Of a stretch of 64,000 nt of DNA, positions 53,021 through 62,247 are shown in pieces. This DNA comes from CBDFNC01 sp965249895 (GTDB lineage Bacteria > Pseudomonadota > Gammaproteobacteria > Enterobacterales > CBDFNC01). The notes under the pieces were generated by a model, which made no database searches, was not told where the DNA came from, and saw only the letters and a list, made by a program, of their open reading frames with translations. Within the stretch, counting starts at the first letter, position 1, and the number at the start of each line of letters is the position of its first letter. The translations under genes were made by a program, and so were the position numbers. The DNA lies in assembly GCA_965249895.1 (NCBI GenBank), contig CBDFNC010000005.1, positions 186,001 to 250,000 on the forward strand. Direction: 5' to 3'.

Positions 53021-53815
53021 ATGTCTATTGAGCTCATGATTACAGCCATGTTTTTAATTCTGTTAGCAGGGTGTGTTCATGGAGCCCTGGGTTTTGGTTT
53101 CCCTATGCTATCAACACCTATTCTGGCTTTGGTTTACGATCTAAAGACCGCGGTACTCCTTACTCTGATTCCATCTTTAGTTATTATCCTTGTTAGTCTT
53201 TTGAATTGTAAAAATGTAAAAGGTACCATTTATGAATACCGCCTAGTAATATTTGTGACCACGGTAGGCAGCCTATTTGGGGCTTGGCTACTTGTGTTAG
53301 CAAATCCAGATCTATTGAAACTGCTACTCGCTACGACGATATGCCTCTATCTTTTTTCTAACAAACTTAAGCGATTCTCAAATCAGCTAGCCAATAGTCC
53401 GAAGTTATTCGCCATTGTAATGGGTAGCCTGGCAGGCCTAATTGGTGGAGCTACTAATGCAATAGCGCCCATTTTGATGATCTACCTGTTGGAAGTAACT
53501 AAGCATTCAAAACAAGTCATAGTCGTTTCCAATGCCTGTTTTTTACTTGGGAAATTGATGCAATTGGCTATCTTGTCTATCCATTACTCAGTGGATGATA
53601 TTGTTATCGAAGAGCTTGGCATCGTGCTTGCTGTTGCAGTCTTAGGTCTCACATTTGGTATAAAAATACAAAACAGTATTGACGATGCTCGTTATCGTAG
53701 CTTGATTCGATATGTTTTAGTTGGCTTTATGCTTGCGCTCATGTACCAAGGCGGATCTGGCATTCCCGAGCTCCTTAATAGCTCGCAGACCTGGTCGTTG
53801 TTATTGTCCCGCTAA
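53021..53815 (+). CDS. TauE/SafE (TSUP) family membrane exporter
   Basis: A 264-residue, eight-helix TSUP-family protein. The repeated half motif is visible: HGALGFGFPMLSTPILAL in the first half and LIGGATNAIAPILMIYL in the second. The family moves sulfonates, sulfite or other organic anions, mostly outward. It follows the TauD-like oxygenase by 8 bases with GGGGG upstream, so both share the Fur-box promoter. Together they suggest oxidation of a substrate and export of the product or its sulfite. Substrate not determined. Confidence 0.87.
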   Translation: MSIELMITAMFLILLAGCVHGALGFGFPMLSTPILALVYDLKTAVLLTLIPSLVIILVSLLNCKNVKGTIYEYRLVIFVTTVGSLFGAWLLVLANPDLLKLLLATTICLYLFSNKLKRFSNQLANSPKLFAIVMGSLAGLIGGATNAIAPILMIYLLEVTKHSKQVIVVSNACFLLGKLMQLAILSIHYSVDDIVIEELGIVLAVAVLGLTFGIKIQNSIDDARYRSLIRYVLVGFMLALMYQGGSGIPELLNSSQTWSLLLSR

Positions 53816-54230
53816 CTCAAACCTATGCACTTCGACATTGTCAGGCTTTTTGGTAGCGCTCAGGTAATGAACAATTGTTCGATTAATACCGAGTTCACTT
53901 ATCATTGTACAATTTTTCATTAACCAGAATATAGTGGTCTGTTCGCGAGACTTTACTCATTGGAGTAAGGAATTTCGTCGCTTTAATCTATGGTCAAAGG
54001 GATGAATCCGGGGTCAGATCTTGTCTTTTGCCTAAAAAAGCAAAACGCAAGACCTGACCCCATACCGTTCCGAAGGGATTCGCATAGCTAGAGCACTGAA
54101 ACATACACCAGAGACGAAGCTTTCAATTTGGAACAAGAGATAAACCGCAAAAATTCGATAGAATCTTGGTCGCTACGGCTGAAGAGACCTATTACCATAT
54201 ACGCTAAGCTCATTTAAAGAAATTATACGT
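53816..54230. other. Non-coding gap with a 22-bp inverted repeat
   Basis: No gene; contains the palindrome at 54010-54061. Confidence 0.35.
54010..54061. repeat. Long inverted repeat, REP-like
   Basis: GGGGTCAGATCTTG...TTTTGC (54010-54031) and GCAAAA...CAAGACCTGACCCC (54040-54061) pair along about 22 bases with two or three mismatches and an 8-base loop. It resembles REP hairpins mobilised by Y1 transposases. Confidence 0.65.
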
Positions 54231-54494
54231 ATGACCTTTCCTCCTTGTCCAAACTGTAATTCTGAATTCGTTTACCAAGACCAAAACCATCTTATCTGCC
54301 CTGAATGTACACATGAATGGAACCATTTTTGAGACCCGTCGGAAAGCCTTACCAAAGAAGACACATTTACCGTAAAAGATGTCAACGGAAAGCTCTTGGA
54401 ACAAGGTGATAAGGTCACACTAGTTAAAGACCTTAAAGTAAAAGGCAGCTCTCTAGTGCTAAAAATTGGTACTAAAGCAGTTATTAGACGGTAA
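54231..54494 (+). pseudogene. yjdM: yjdM (phnA) homologue with an in-frame TGA and lost C-terminus
   Basis: 88 codons matching the zinc-ribbon protein YjdM: CPNCNSEFVYQD and LICPECTHEW (two CxxC pairs), then after TGA at codon 34 (54330-54332) the same frame resumes with FTVKDVNGKLLEQGDKVTLV and DLKVKGSSLVLKIGTKAVIR. A TAA follows, so the last 25 or so residues of the normal protein (about 111) are gone. Both lesions point to decay. The TGA replaces a non-cysteine position, so selenocysteine is unlikely. Confidence 0.85.
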
Positions 54495-54520
54495 GCGCTC
54501 AATGAAGGACGTACTTGCCT

Positions 54521-54739
54521 TTATTCCTGAGGCTCAATTTTTGATTTTTTTAGATCCCAAGGTAACAAGGCTTCAAGCTTCTCTACCGTATCTGCATACG
54601 GTAAAGCGGTGAGCACTTTTAGCAGGTAATCGTAAGGCTCCAATCCATTGATTTTAGCCGTTTCGATTAAGCTATAATGAACCGCACTCGCCTGCGCTCC
54701 TGCTGGCGTATCGCTAAATAACCAGGCCTTTCTATTATG
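54521..54739 (-). pseudogene. IS66 transposase C-terminal remnant (minus strand)
   Basis: Reads HNRKAWLFSDTPAGAQASAV, HYSLIETAKINGLEPYDYLL and LEALLPWDLKKSK before a stop: the conserved C-terminal module of IS66 TnpC. Nothing of the rest of the element is present. Confidence 0.8.
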
Positions 54740-54749
54740 TGTAGCTCAA

Positions 54750-54959
54750 CATAATAGGAAGAACTGGATATTCTCGACGTCCGTTAGTGGAGCGAAAGCC
54801 AGTGCTAATTTGTATAGCCTAGTGATGGCCTGTCGTGCTAACGATATTAACCCGTATTACTATTTCGAGCACTTGTTCAGAGCCCTCCCCCAACGTTATC
54901 CGGGCAATGACCTAAGTGATTTACTACCTTGGAACGTAAAGTTAAATGAGGCTACATAA
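54750..54959 (+). pseudogene. IS66 transposase C-terminal remnant (plus strand)
   Basis: Reads HNRKNWIFSTSVSGAKASAN, LYSLVMACRANDINPYYYFE and LSDLLPWNVKLNEAT, then a stop: the same TnpC tail module in the opposite orientation, starting 10 bases from the minus-strand one. The two are clearly different IS66 lineages. Confidence 0.78.
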
Positions 54960-55011
54960 GGCCTCTCTGGTTAATTAGACGCTTACGAATTAAGCCGAGC
55001 TAAATAACCTC

Positions 55012-55042
55012 GAAAAAAGCCACCTCATGGCATGAAGTGGCT
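55012..55042 (-). terminator. Terminator of the GH19 chitinase gene
   Basis: On the minus strand AGCCAC...GTGGCT, with an inner TCATG/CATGA stem, is followed by TTTTTT (55013-55018). It lies 28 bases past the stop. Confidence 0.85.
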
Positions 55043-55069
55043 ATCATTTTTAGCTAAGTCGGCGCCAGA

Positions 55070-56584
55070 CTATTGTCCGTCTGGAATGACCTGGCCGTTT
55101 TCGTCTATGGCTCTTACGTTAAAGAAGTGCTCGACACATTTTTCATAGTCTCCTTTTAGCATGGCGTTGTATGCATATTGATAATTCACCAGCTTACATT
55201 CGAAAGACTTGTTACCCGGCAAGTTTGCTTTCCAGTCGCCATTTTTATCCCAGGTTAGCAATAGGGAACCTGCTCCCTCACTACTAAACGCTTTCATATC
55301 TGAACAACCCAGTTTCTCTCCGGTAATATCCAGATTTAAGGCGTTTGCAAACATCTTGTAGTAGTCGATTCGATTTTGTGCCCTACTATCTTCCGGTCCT
55401 CCATTGCCACTGCATTCATAAGCACCATTGATGATCTGGATTGTAGAGCCGAATCCCGCTTCAATTCCAGCGGCTTTGTCCACCGCGTTTGGTTGCCAGG
55501 TACCATCGATTACATGCAGCATACTTGGCTTAGGGGGCTGAGGATAAATATAGAAGAATACGGCAGAAGCCAGATTCAACCAGGTGTCCGCCACCAAGGC
55601 CGGATTGTCTAACAATACGCTGGTATCACCGTACATCAGTTGAGAGAAAGGACCATAGTTATAGTTCCAGCTCAGCTGTTTTGCCCCGCGGCCAAAGTAA
55701 CTCTTGCCCGGTGCACATGGCCAGGTCTCGCCTTGCCAACCCGTGCACTTATTGTAGGTGCCATCGTAAACATCTTCTGATTTATGTCGCTCACGAAGGA
55801 AGTACAAACCTTGCCGCTCAACGGGCACGCCTTTGGTGGTTTCCCAGTGAGGCGTGTTAGCACCAGTCTCTTGCACAAAGTGGGCAAACATAGTAGCAAT
55901 GGAGCGTTTACATATTTCGTCTGAATTACGCCCATCTGTATATGTGCGACAAAAAGCGGGGAATTTCGCGATAGCCTGAAGAAAGCGAGTATAGGTATAC
56001 TGCTCATTTCTTAGTGGGAAATAATAACCCCATAGCGCTTCATCCACCACAGATTCTGCCCTGCGTACATTTTCTGGATTACCGATATTTAATGGTACAA
56101 CTGCATCAACGATGGCATTATCGGCCGTTTCTATGTCCGCCCTTACTAAGTTAAACGCATCGGTATTTGTCAGCCTGGTCTCAATGACATCTAACTCAGT
56201 GCGTGGAATATAGTAGCCACCATTTCCATCTTCAATAATGGTCAGTTCGGGTGTAGGTGTTGGTGTAGGTGTTGGTGTTGGTGTTGGTGTCGGAGTTGGT
56301 GTCGGAGTTGGTGTCGGAGTTGGTGTTGGTGTTGGTGTTGGTGTTGGGCCTGTACCACAATCCACAGGCGTCCAAAACCAGGTCGAACTAGTCGATGGCG
56401 ACTCCCAGCTACCTGGACTGTTTTTAGCTTCAAAACAGCTGCCTTGGTAAATAACCACATCCCCATTGGCAACATTGGTTGCCCCCGGTACCCAAGTAAT
56501 TGGTTGCACCACAGCAAAAGCCTGTGCGCTGGCGCAAGCACCTACCACTATCGTGGCAAGCAACATCATCTTTGAATTCATCAT
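55070..56584 (-). CDS. Secreted GH19 chitinase with chitin-binding module and PT linker
   Basis: A 504-residue protein: signal peptide (MMLLATIVVGACASAQAFA), an N-terminal CBM5/12-like module (VVIYQGSCFEAKN, PGSWESPSTSSTWFWTPV), a Thr-Pro linker of about 17 TP units, then a GH19 catalytic domain. Catalytic-region motifs are MFAHFVQETGANTPHWE, with the acid/base Glu, SYFGRGAKQLSWNYNYGPFS and IINGAYECSGNG. It cleaves chitin outside the cell. The ATG at 56584 has GGAAG upstream; a longer frame reaches 56650 but would hide the signal peptide. It is next to another chitin-binding secreted protein on the same strand. Confidence 0.88.
   Translation of the reverse strand: MMNSKMMLLATIVVGACASAQAFAVVQPITWVPGATNVANGDVVIYQGSCFEAKNSPGSWESPSTSSTWFWTPVDCGTGPTPTPTPTPTPTPTPTPTPTPTPTPTPTPTPTPELTIIEDGNGGYYIPRTELDVIETRLTNTDAFNLVRADIETADNAIVDAVVPLNIGNPENVRRAESVVDEALWGYYFPLRNEQYTYTRFLQAIAKFPAFCRTYTDGRNSDEICKRSIATMFAHFVQETGANTPHWETTKGVPVERQGLYFLRERHKSEDVYDGTYNKCTGWQGETWPCAPGKSYFGRGAKQLSWNYNYGPFSQLMYGDTSVLLDNPALVADTWLNLASAVFFYIYPQPPKPSMLHVIDGTWQPNAVDKAAGIEAGFGSTIQIINGAYECSGNGGPEDSRAQNRIDYYKMFANALNLDITGEKLGCSDMKAFSSEGAGSLLLTWDKNGDWKANLPGNKSFECKLVNYQYAYNAMLKGDYEKCVEHFFNVRAIDENGQVIPDGQ
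56240..56345. repeat. Low-complexity Thr-Pro linker repeat
   Basis: GGTGTT/GGTGTA/GGTGTC hexamers run in tandem over about 105 bases and encode the (TP)n linker of the chitinase. Slippage could change its length without shifting frame. Confidence 0.85.
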
Positions 56585-56778
56585 TTTCTTCCGCGAATTA
56601 AGTAACAATAGAGCGTTCAGAAATGGTATTTTTTCCACCAAAATAGACATTCAATCCTAGTTGCTCTAGTCGGTACTTTGGGGTTAAAGCTGGATCAGTA
56701 CAGTTTGTTACTAAAGTTCCAGCCAGTTAGAGAGGAACAAGGCACTGGCCTTATCCCCTATATTCAATTTGACTGAAC

Positions 56779-59076
56779 TTAAGGCGCCAGTTTCCAGGGG
56801 TCGCCTTGGTCTGGCGCGACACCTTTGGCATGCCACTTAGCTTCGTATATCTTACCTTGGTAGCTTGCCTGCATCGGCGCCGTGTAAACCCTATTTGGGT
56901 CCCATGGAAGCACACCGCTTGCATAGGATTTCACCCATACATCGGAAATATCAGGTTGATCACCCTGAGTCCACCACTGAGCCGTGTATTCATCTCCCTC
57001 GAACAAAACCGTATCTGGTTTGTCGTATTGAGTATCCGCTTTCCAGGTCGTTTCACCACCTGTAGTGGTTTTTTCGACTATGACAGCAATGATACTAGTA
57101 GCAGAAAGACCGGCGGGATCCGTGACGGATAACGCCACATTAAAGGTCTTAGTTGCAGTGACTGGCGTCGCATCAAGCATCAACTTGCCGCCGTTAACTG
57201 TGGCGTTCAAACCAGCAGGAATGGTCCAGTCAAAATTCACTTCGCCACCTTCCGGGTCGTTGGAGCCGCTCGCGTCAATGACAGCAGTTTGGTTGGATTT
57301 AACCTTCAGCTGAGATGGGGCCACAATAACAGGCGGTAAATTAACTGGCTGTTCAACGGTCACTATCACCTGATCGGAAGCGGCTTTACCGTTAGCTGTC
57401 ACTTCCAGGTTAAATTGGTAAGTTTTAACTGAGAGGTCCGATACTTCAAAGCTCGCAGTCACCGAGTTAGCATTGAGCAAATTGACTGGGTTACCAGATA
57501 CCTGGGTCCAGCTAAAGCTTAAGGCGTCACCATTTGCATCATAGGATCTTGAGCCATCCAACATCAGCATGCCAATGGATGTTACCTTAATATCAGCACC
57601 CGCCTTTGCAACTGGGGCAACATCTTCGATTGGGGTACCCAATCGCAATGGTTTAACCACACTTTCAGGGAAGCATTTGTAGGTAGATTCCTGGCCTTTA
57701 AAATTGCCATTTCTGTCAAAGGCATCGTATAAGCTGCCGTCTTTGTTACACAATTGACTCCAAGGAGTATCAACGGGTAACGCTAGCAAGATTGCGTCGA
57801 GTACATCACCAAATTGGCTGGCAAAATCAATGACACCATTAGTGCTAATGCCATTGAATTTAGCAAACGCCGCATCTTCCGCCGCTTTTAATTCTTGTAC
57901 AGAATACAGTGGAACCAAGGCATCGAGGTAAGTCGAGATAGATTGCCAGTCCAGGTTAGATGTGTAGAAGCCAGGATATCCAGGTCCTTTGCTGTCTGCT
58001 ACGGCTTTAAGAGCCTTAGCCTTATAGGGCACCTGATACAAATAGTTAATACCAAATCCACCAGAACCATCCCCTTTCAGGTCAAAACAAGAATCTATGT
58101 TCTCCTTTTGCATACATGCATCGCGTCGCTCTGGTTTTAGTGGAAGCAGCGCTAAACTTTGTTGACTTAACCCTCGGTTATAACCCACCGAAATAATCTT
58201 CGTCAGCGCTTGGGGATCTTTGGCGCCTTTAACAAACAAACCAAATTCATTGGCCGAACGAGCCACCGTATAATACGCAAAAATATTATAATATGCTGCG
58301 CCTATAGCACTTGGCACGAAGCTGTTTTTACCTGGGTCGGGCCTGAAAACTTGGTTATAAATCGGCGAGGTTTTTTCAGCTGGCGTGACAACAAGATATT
58401 CGTCAGTGGGATACAAGTCCTTATAAAAACGATTTGGAAACATACGCATCAGCTCACCAAATGCAGAATACATATGCCCTTCCAATTGGAAGAAACCATC
58501 ATATTTGGTCCGGCCACTTCTTAAGGTATTCCAGATACCTTTAATGTCCTGATGAGTTGCATCCGAATCCGCATATTTAGGCGTGACAGGGTAAGTAAAA
58601 TAACCCGCCACATTGGCGTAATCCGCCCCCATTCCCGCCTCTTGCAAAGACTTGGCTGCATACAAGTTAGCATCGTGGAAGGGGTCGTCTATTCCCGTTA
58701 CATTTTTAAACAGGGACGCCGCATGCGCCATCGCCATGGCCCAGTGCGCCCGCTCATTGGGTAATTCGAAAGAATATGGTGCATCCCAAACTAAACGCTT
58801 TAACCTTAATATACGTATTTGTTGATCAACAACGTCTTGGCCCAAATGTTGATATTGTGCAGCCACAGCGTCAATCTCTGCGTTAGACAATTCAAAGTCC
58901 ATCTGTCCCAAACGAATAGGCCCAGTGGGTAGAAATAAATTGGGGTCTAACTGGTAGGTTTTCACACCTACAACTTGAGCGGGCCATATGTCTGTGGGTG
59001 GTACAGCTTGCGTCTGCGCACTAAAAATGCCAAACAGCGTTGCGGCCAGCAAGGGCCGGAGTTTAAATTTTTCCAT
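56779..59076 (-). CDS. Large secreted chitin-binding protein with unknown N-terminal domain
   Basis: A 765-residue exported protein. A signal peptide (AATLFGIFSAQTQA) is followed by a roughly 480-residue N-terminal domain of unknown type (rich in helix; AMAMAHAASLFKNVTGIDDP, QLEGHMYSAFGELMRMFPNR, NYLYQVPYKAKAL). Two PKD/cadherin-like beta-sandwich domains follow (MLDGSRSYDANGDALSFSWT; AVIDASGSNDPEGGEVNFDW), then two C-terminal CBM5/12 modules (WKADTQYDKPDTVLFEGDEY...AQWWTQGDQP; VYTAPMQASYQGKIYEAKWH). The modules place it on chitin. The N-terminal domain may be a hydrolase or an adhesin; I see no GH18, GH19 or LPMO motif. It may be co-expressed with the GH19 gene. Confidence 0.8.
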   Translation of the reverse strand: MEKFKLRPLLAATLFGIFSAQTQAVPPTDIWPAQVVGVKTYQLDPNLFLPTGPIRLGQMDFELSNAEIDAVAAQYQHLGQDVVDQQIRILRLKRLVWDAPYSFELPNERAHWAMAMAHAASLFKNVTGIDDPFHDANLYAAKSLQEAGMGADYANVAGYFTYPVTPKYADSDATHQDIKGIWNTLRSGRTKYDGFFQLEGHMYSAFGELMRMFPNRFYKDLYPTDEYLVVTPAEKTSPIYNQVFRPDPGKNSFVPSAIGAAYYNIFAYYTVARSANEFGLFVKGAKDPQALTKIISVGYNRGLSQQSLALLPLKPERRDACMQKENIDSCFDLKGDGSGGFGINYLYQVPYKAKALKAVADSKGPGYPGFYTSNLDWQSISTYLDALVPLYSVQELKAAEDAAFAKFNGISTNGVIDFASQFGDVLDAILLALPVDTPWSQLCNKDGSLYDAFDRNGNFKGQESTYKCFPESVVKPLRLGTPIEDVAPVAKAGADIKVTSIGMLMLDGSRSYDANGDALSFSWTQVSGNPVNLLNANSVTASFEVSDLSVKTYQFNLEVTANGKAASDQVIVTVEQPVNLPPVIVAPSQLKVKSNQTAVIDASGSNDPEGGEVNFDWTIPAGLNATVNGGKLMLDATPVTATKTFNVALSVTDPAGLSATSIIAVIVEKTTTGGETTWKADTQYDKPDTVLFEGDEYTAQWWTQGDQPDISDVWVKSYASGVLPWDPNRVYTAPMQASYQGKIYEAKWHAKGVAPDQGDPWKLAP

Positions 59077-60276
59077 GGTATTAAACCTATTTTAAGGTGT
59101 TTTATCAGGGACGCATGGAAGCCACTAGATACTCATCCTTGGTATCAGCAGACTCCCTATTTACCCAAACACCCACACCTGAGTATTACGTTTGAGAGAG
59201 TCCTGCGTATCTGAACAAACACCACTAGTTAAAATTTAGATATATCTTTTCAACCTTTAACAAAAAAGACAGCAACAGTATATTAATAACCAAGTTTGAA
59301 ACGCAATCAGAACTCGTTTAAATCAGGCATTCGTCATGCTCGTTAAAGTAGCTCTGCGTGGAAAGAAGTGGCCGCCTTTAACTATGTCACTTCACTATGA
59401 ATGCTTTTTATATGCTTAATAGCAGGGTTATATAATAGGGGCTAACTAATTGCGAATCTGTCGTACCTTGACCGGTCAAGATACGACAGAATCGGTCATT
59501 CTCACATTAAAAAGTATCTTGTAAACCACTAATAATAAGAAAACAAACAAGTTGCTGAGCATGCTCGGAATGGGCGAAAAGAAAGCATTGCCGCCTCTGT
59601 ATCTTCGTATTAGTTCCAGTATCTAAAAGCTCTACCCAGTAGTCAGTAAATGAAGTTTCGCTCTAACGTAAAATGGGGCAAAAGCGAGTTAACCGAACAA
59701 CTACGACGCATAAACTTCTGAAGTTGATCTTAAACCAATCGCGATATCTCAGATTACACGAAACCTAACCTGCCGTATTTTTTGAATTGCGGGCTTTAGC
59801 AACAAAGCGGCAAACCTGAGTATGATACTTAAACACTCCGCTTTTCAACTATCGGTCCAGATACCTAAAGGAGGCATGATACTTTATTACCCTCATGGTG
59901 GGGTTTTATGACGATACAATGCGCCCTCAGAGTGAGTTCAGTATGAAGCTTTATTGCTCTCCCACAGCTTCCTCGACCGGCTTTGGCTTATGCTTCAGTC
60001 TTCCGAATTTACCCTTGATGCATTTGTGAAAAGTCTGATATCAGATAACCGCATTGGTGCGAATGATTTAGCTGAGGAAGTTTGACAGCCAGAGCGTTAA
60101 CACCTGGCTATAAACGAATATCTTGCGGCAAACTGCCTGTTTTAATTTGCATAATCACTAGATGGATACCCAGTGATTATGGCGCAGTGATATGGGAAAT
60201 CTAGATAGGGTATTTTTGGCTCAGGCAGAGCCAGGTACCTCTTGCTTACCCCATCCCTAAAGATGGTAGAATTGCA
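59077..60276. other. 1.2-kb stretch without a convincing gene
   Basis: Holds the promoter of the chitin-binding gene and a 32-bp palindrome (59458-59489). At 59943 a short frame starts MKLYCSP, like GST N-termini, but breaks off within 28 codons; it may be a GST remnant. Confidence 0.35.
59458..59489. promoter_or_regulatory. 32-bp near-perfect palindrome
   Basis: CTGTCGTACCTTGACC followed at once by its inverse GGTCAAGATACGACAG, 15 of 16 pairs and no loop. A loopless palindrome suggests a dimeric protein site rather than a hairpin. About 380 bases upstream of the chitin-binding gene. Confidence 0.45.
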
Positions 60277-60702
60277 TCAATTCGATTCAAGCCACTCAAT
60301 AAGTTCTGCTTTTTTGTCATCAACCAGCTGGGACACGTTGTTTTCTGCTTTAGCTTGAAGTTCCTCAGCGGTGGTCTCTGCTGAAATACCTAATGACTCC
60401 ACGGTAGGCATAGTTGCAAATGCTTCCTTTGCTGCACCTAGTTTTTCAAGTGCGGCAGCCTCTAGCTGAGCTTGCACTTCTTTAGGGTTGAGATCCTTTG
60501 GAAGTCCGAGTGTTTCTAATACTGCTTCTTTGTCATCTAGCACGTTTGAGAGATCAACCCCCACAGTATCTTGAACAATTTGTTCACTGGTAGATTTTAT
60601 AGTGTCTGCAACAGCTTGTTTCTTCTCTTCTATTTGTTGAGCTACTTGATCGCACCCAACGAGTATTGTTAGAGATAAAAACGCAACAGCATATAACTTC
60701 AT
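60277..60702 (-). CDS. Hypothetical lipoprotein
   Basis: A 141-residue protein with signal peptide and lipobox (FLSLTILVGCDQ, lipidated C16) and a charged, helical, Ala/Glu/Lys-rich body with repeated amphipathic segments (VQAQLEAAALEKLGAAKEAF, ETTAEELQAKAENN). AAGGGA precedes the ATG. It is probably anchored in the outer membrane; function unknown. No operon partner. Confidence 0.7.
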   Translation of the reverse strand: MKLYAVAFLSLTILVGCDQVAQQIEEKKQAVADTIKSTSEQIVQDTVGVDLSNVLDDKEAVLETLGLPKDLNPKEVQAQLEAAALEKLGAAKEAFATMPTVESLGISAETTAEELQAKAENNVSQLVDDKKAELIEWLESN

Positions 60703-61210
60703 GATATTCCCTTATTAAGGCTTAATAGGTGCCACTGACCATGCCAGTACGGATATTACACCACTAGGATGGAGAGAAGAAAGAGAAGTATTGGAGTTTC
60801 ATCATCACAATCAATTTGGGGATAGCTATTTAATCGCCACATATTCACCTCCAGCTAAATCCTGATAGCTGTTTGCCGGGGATGTCAAAGGGCCACTGAA
60901 GAAACTACACAGTTGAAATATAATTTGACTCTGAGTGCGAAGCGGCCAAACTCTGGCTTTAGGTGGGTGGTTGGCCTTGTTGATCAACTGGCTTCACCGA
61001 TCTGGCCCTCGCATCGCAGACACTAGTTGCAGCTCAATTGCTGTATGAAACGAGACATCGTAGTTTCTGATAATGTTCGGTTAGCCTCGGTCATGACGAA
61101 CGCCAACACAGGATGCCGAAAAATCGGTTAACGGCCCCCTCACCGAGCAGCCACGAGAGTTAGATCGAAGACTTAAATCACAAATACATCACTAAAATAT
61201 TTACAACGCC
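60703..61210. other. Gap between lipoprotein and esterase genes
   Basis: About 500 bases without a recognised gene; ends in the operator-like palindrome at 61211. Confidence 0.3.
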
Positions 61211-61237
61211 AAATATAGACATAATATGTCTATATTT
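61211..61237. promoter_or_regulatory. Perfect 12-bp inverted repeat at the esterase start
   Basis: AAATATAGACAT-AAT-ATGTCTATATTT ends 10 bases before the esterase ATG and covers the ribosome-binding region. It fits an operator for a dimeric repressor. Confidence 0.6.
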
Positions 61238-61246
61238 GGACTTATC

Positions 61247-62239
61247 ATGAAAACATACCTAATCGCGATGGCTTGTTTGTTAAGCCTGAATTCTTGGGCC
61301 GATTCGCAGTTAATCAAAACCACTTTCTATAGCCAATTACTGGCGCAGCAAAGTGAAATAGAAAATCCGGTAAGAGAGCTCTTTATTTACCTGCCAGAAG
61401 GCTACCAAAACTCAAATCGTCACTATCCAGTGGTCTATATCATCCATGGTTGGGGGGCTAACGCAGAAACCTGGTTTGCGCCTGATGTAGCGCTAAAAGA
61501 AAGCCTGGACCAACAAATATTAAACAAGAAAATTCAACCTATGATTTTGGTCGCGCTTGACAACCATTCCGCTTATACCCATTCCTTTGGCAGAAACAGC
61601 AGCGCCACTGGCCCCTGGCGGGATGTTAACAGTAAGGAAATCACTCGATATATAGACAGCCAGTACCGAACAATAGCCAACAGAAACAATCGAGCTATAG
61701 CGGGAGGCTCTGCGGGCGGTTATGCCGCCCTAAATATAGGCATCAATAATCCGGAAACGTTTGCGGTAGTTTATGCCTTAAGCCCAGCATACGTTAGTTC
61801 GGCTAGGGGAGAAGCAAGAGCCTTTAAACACAACTTTCGGCTGACCTCAGTCCAGGTTCTTAGCCAGGACAAAAAATATTGGAGCCAGGCAACTATGGGT
61901 TATGCCTCTATCGCCGCCGCATTTTTACCAGCCCCAAGTCAAAAACTAGGTTTTGTTAATAACTTTCAATTGGACAAGCACAGCAATCTCTATTTGCAAA
62001 AAAGTATACAGGCACAAGTGAAGGACAACCCAAAAGCATTGAGTAACACCAATCTGGCTTTTGATATTGGTGATCAGGACTTTTTATATTACGGCACTGA
62101 TGCACTAACAGCCGAGCTGGATAAAGCGGGAATTTCCCATAAATACACTGTCTACCCAGGGGATCATACCAGTGGACTCGCCAAGACAGTAAAAGAGAAC
62201 CTGCTGCCATTTGTATCCAACAGCTTTACCTATAAGTAG
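61247..62239 (+). CDS. Secreted esterase (esterase D-like alpha/beta hydrolase)
   Basis: A 330-residue exported hydrolase: signal peptide (YLIAMACLLSLNSWA), then LFIYLPEGYQNSNRHYPVVY, the oxyanion region IIHGWGANAETWF, MILVALDNHSAYTHSF, the nucleophile elbow AGGSAGGYAALNIG (Ser), an acid near FDIGDQDFLYYGTD and the catalytic His in YPGDHTSGLAK. The family is the feruloyl esterase/EstA-like group of esterase D hydrolases. I chose the ATG at 61247, with TTTGGA upstream, because it starts the signal peptide. A tandem paralogue follows 8 bases on. Confidence 0.85.
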   Translation: MKTYLIAMACLLSLNSWADSQLIKTTFYSQLLAQQSEIENPVRELFIYLPEGYQNSNRHYPVVYIIHGWGANAETWFAPDVALKESLDQQILNKKIQPMILVALDNHSAYTHSFGRNSSATGPWRDVNSKEITRYIDSQYRTIANRNNRAIAGGSAGGYAALNIGINNPETFAVVYALSPAYVSSARGEARAFKHNFRLTSVQVLSQDKKYWSQATMGYASIAAAFLPAPSQKLGFVNNFQLDKHSNLYLQKSIQAQVKDNPKALSNTNLAFDIGDQDFLYYGTDALTAELDKAGISHKYTVYPGDHTSGLAKTVKENLLPFVSNSFTYK

Positions 62240-62247
62240 GAGCAAAC

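Noticed and set aside
54330..54332. In-frame TGA in the yjdM frame as a possible selenocysteine codon, given selD nearby
   Set aside because: The E. coli protein has no Cys at this position, no obvious SECIS stem follows directly, and the gene also lacks its C-terminus, so a nonsense mutation is simpler.
56240..56345. Short tandem repeats as a CRISPR-like or VNTR array
   Set aside because: The hexamers are in the frame of the chitinase and encode a Thr-Pro linker; there are no spacers.
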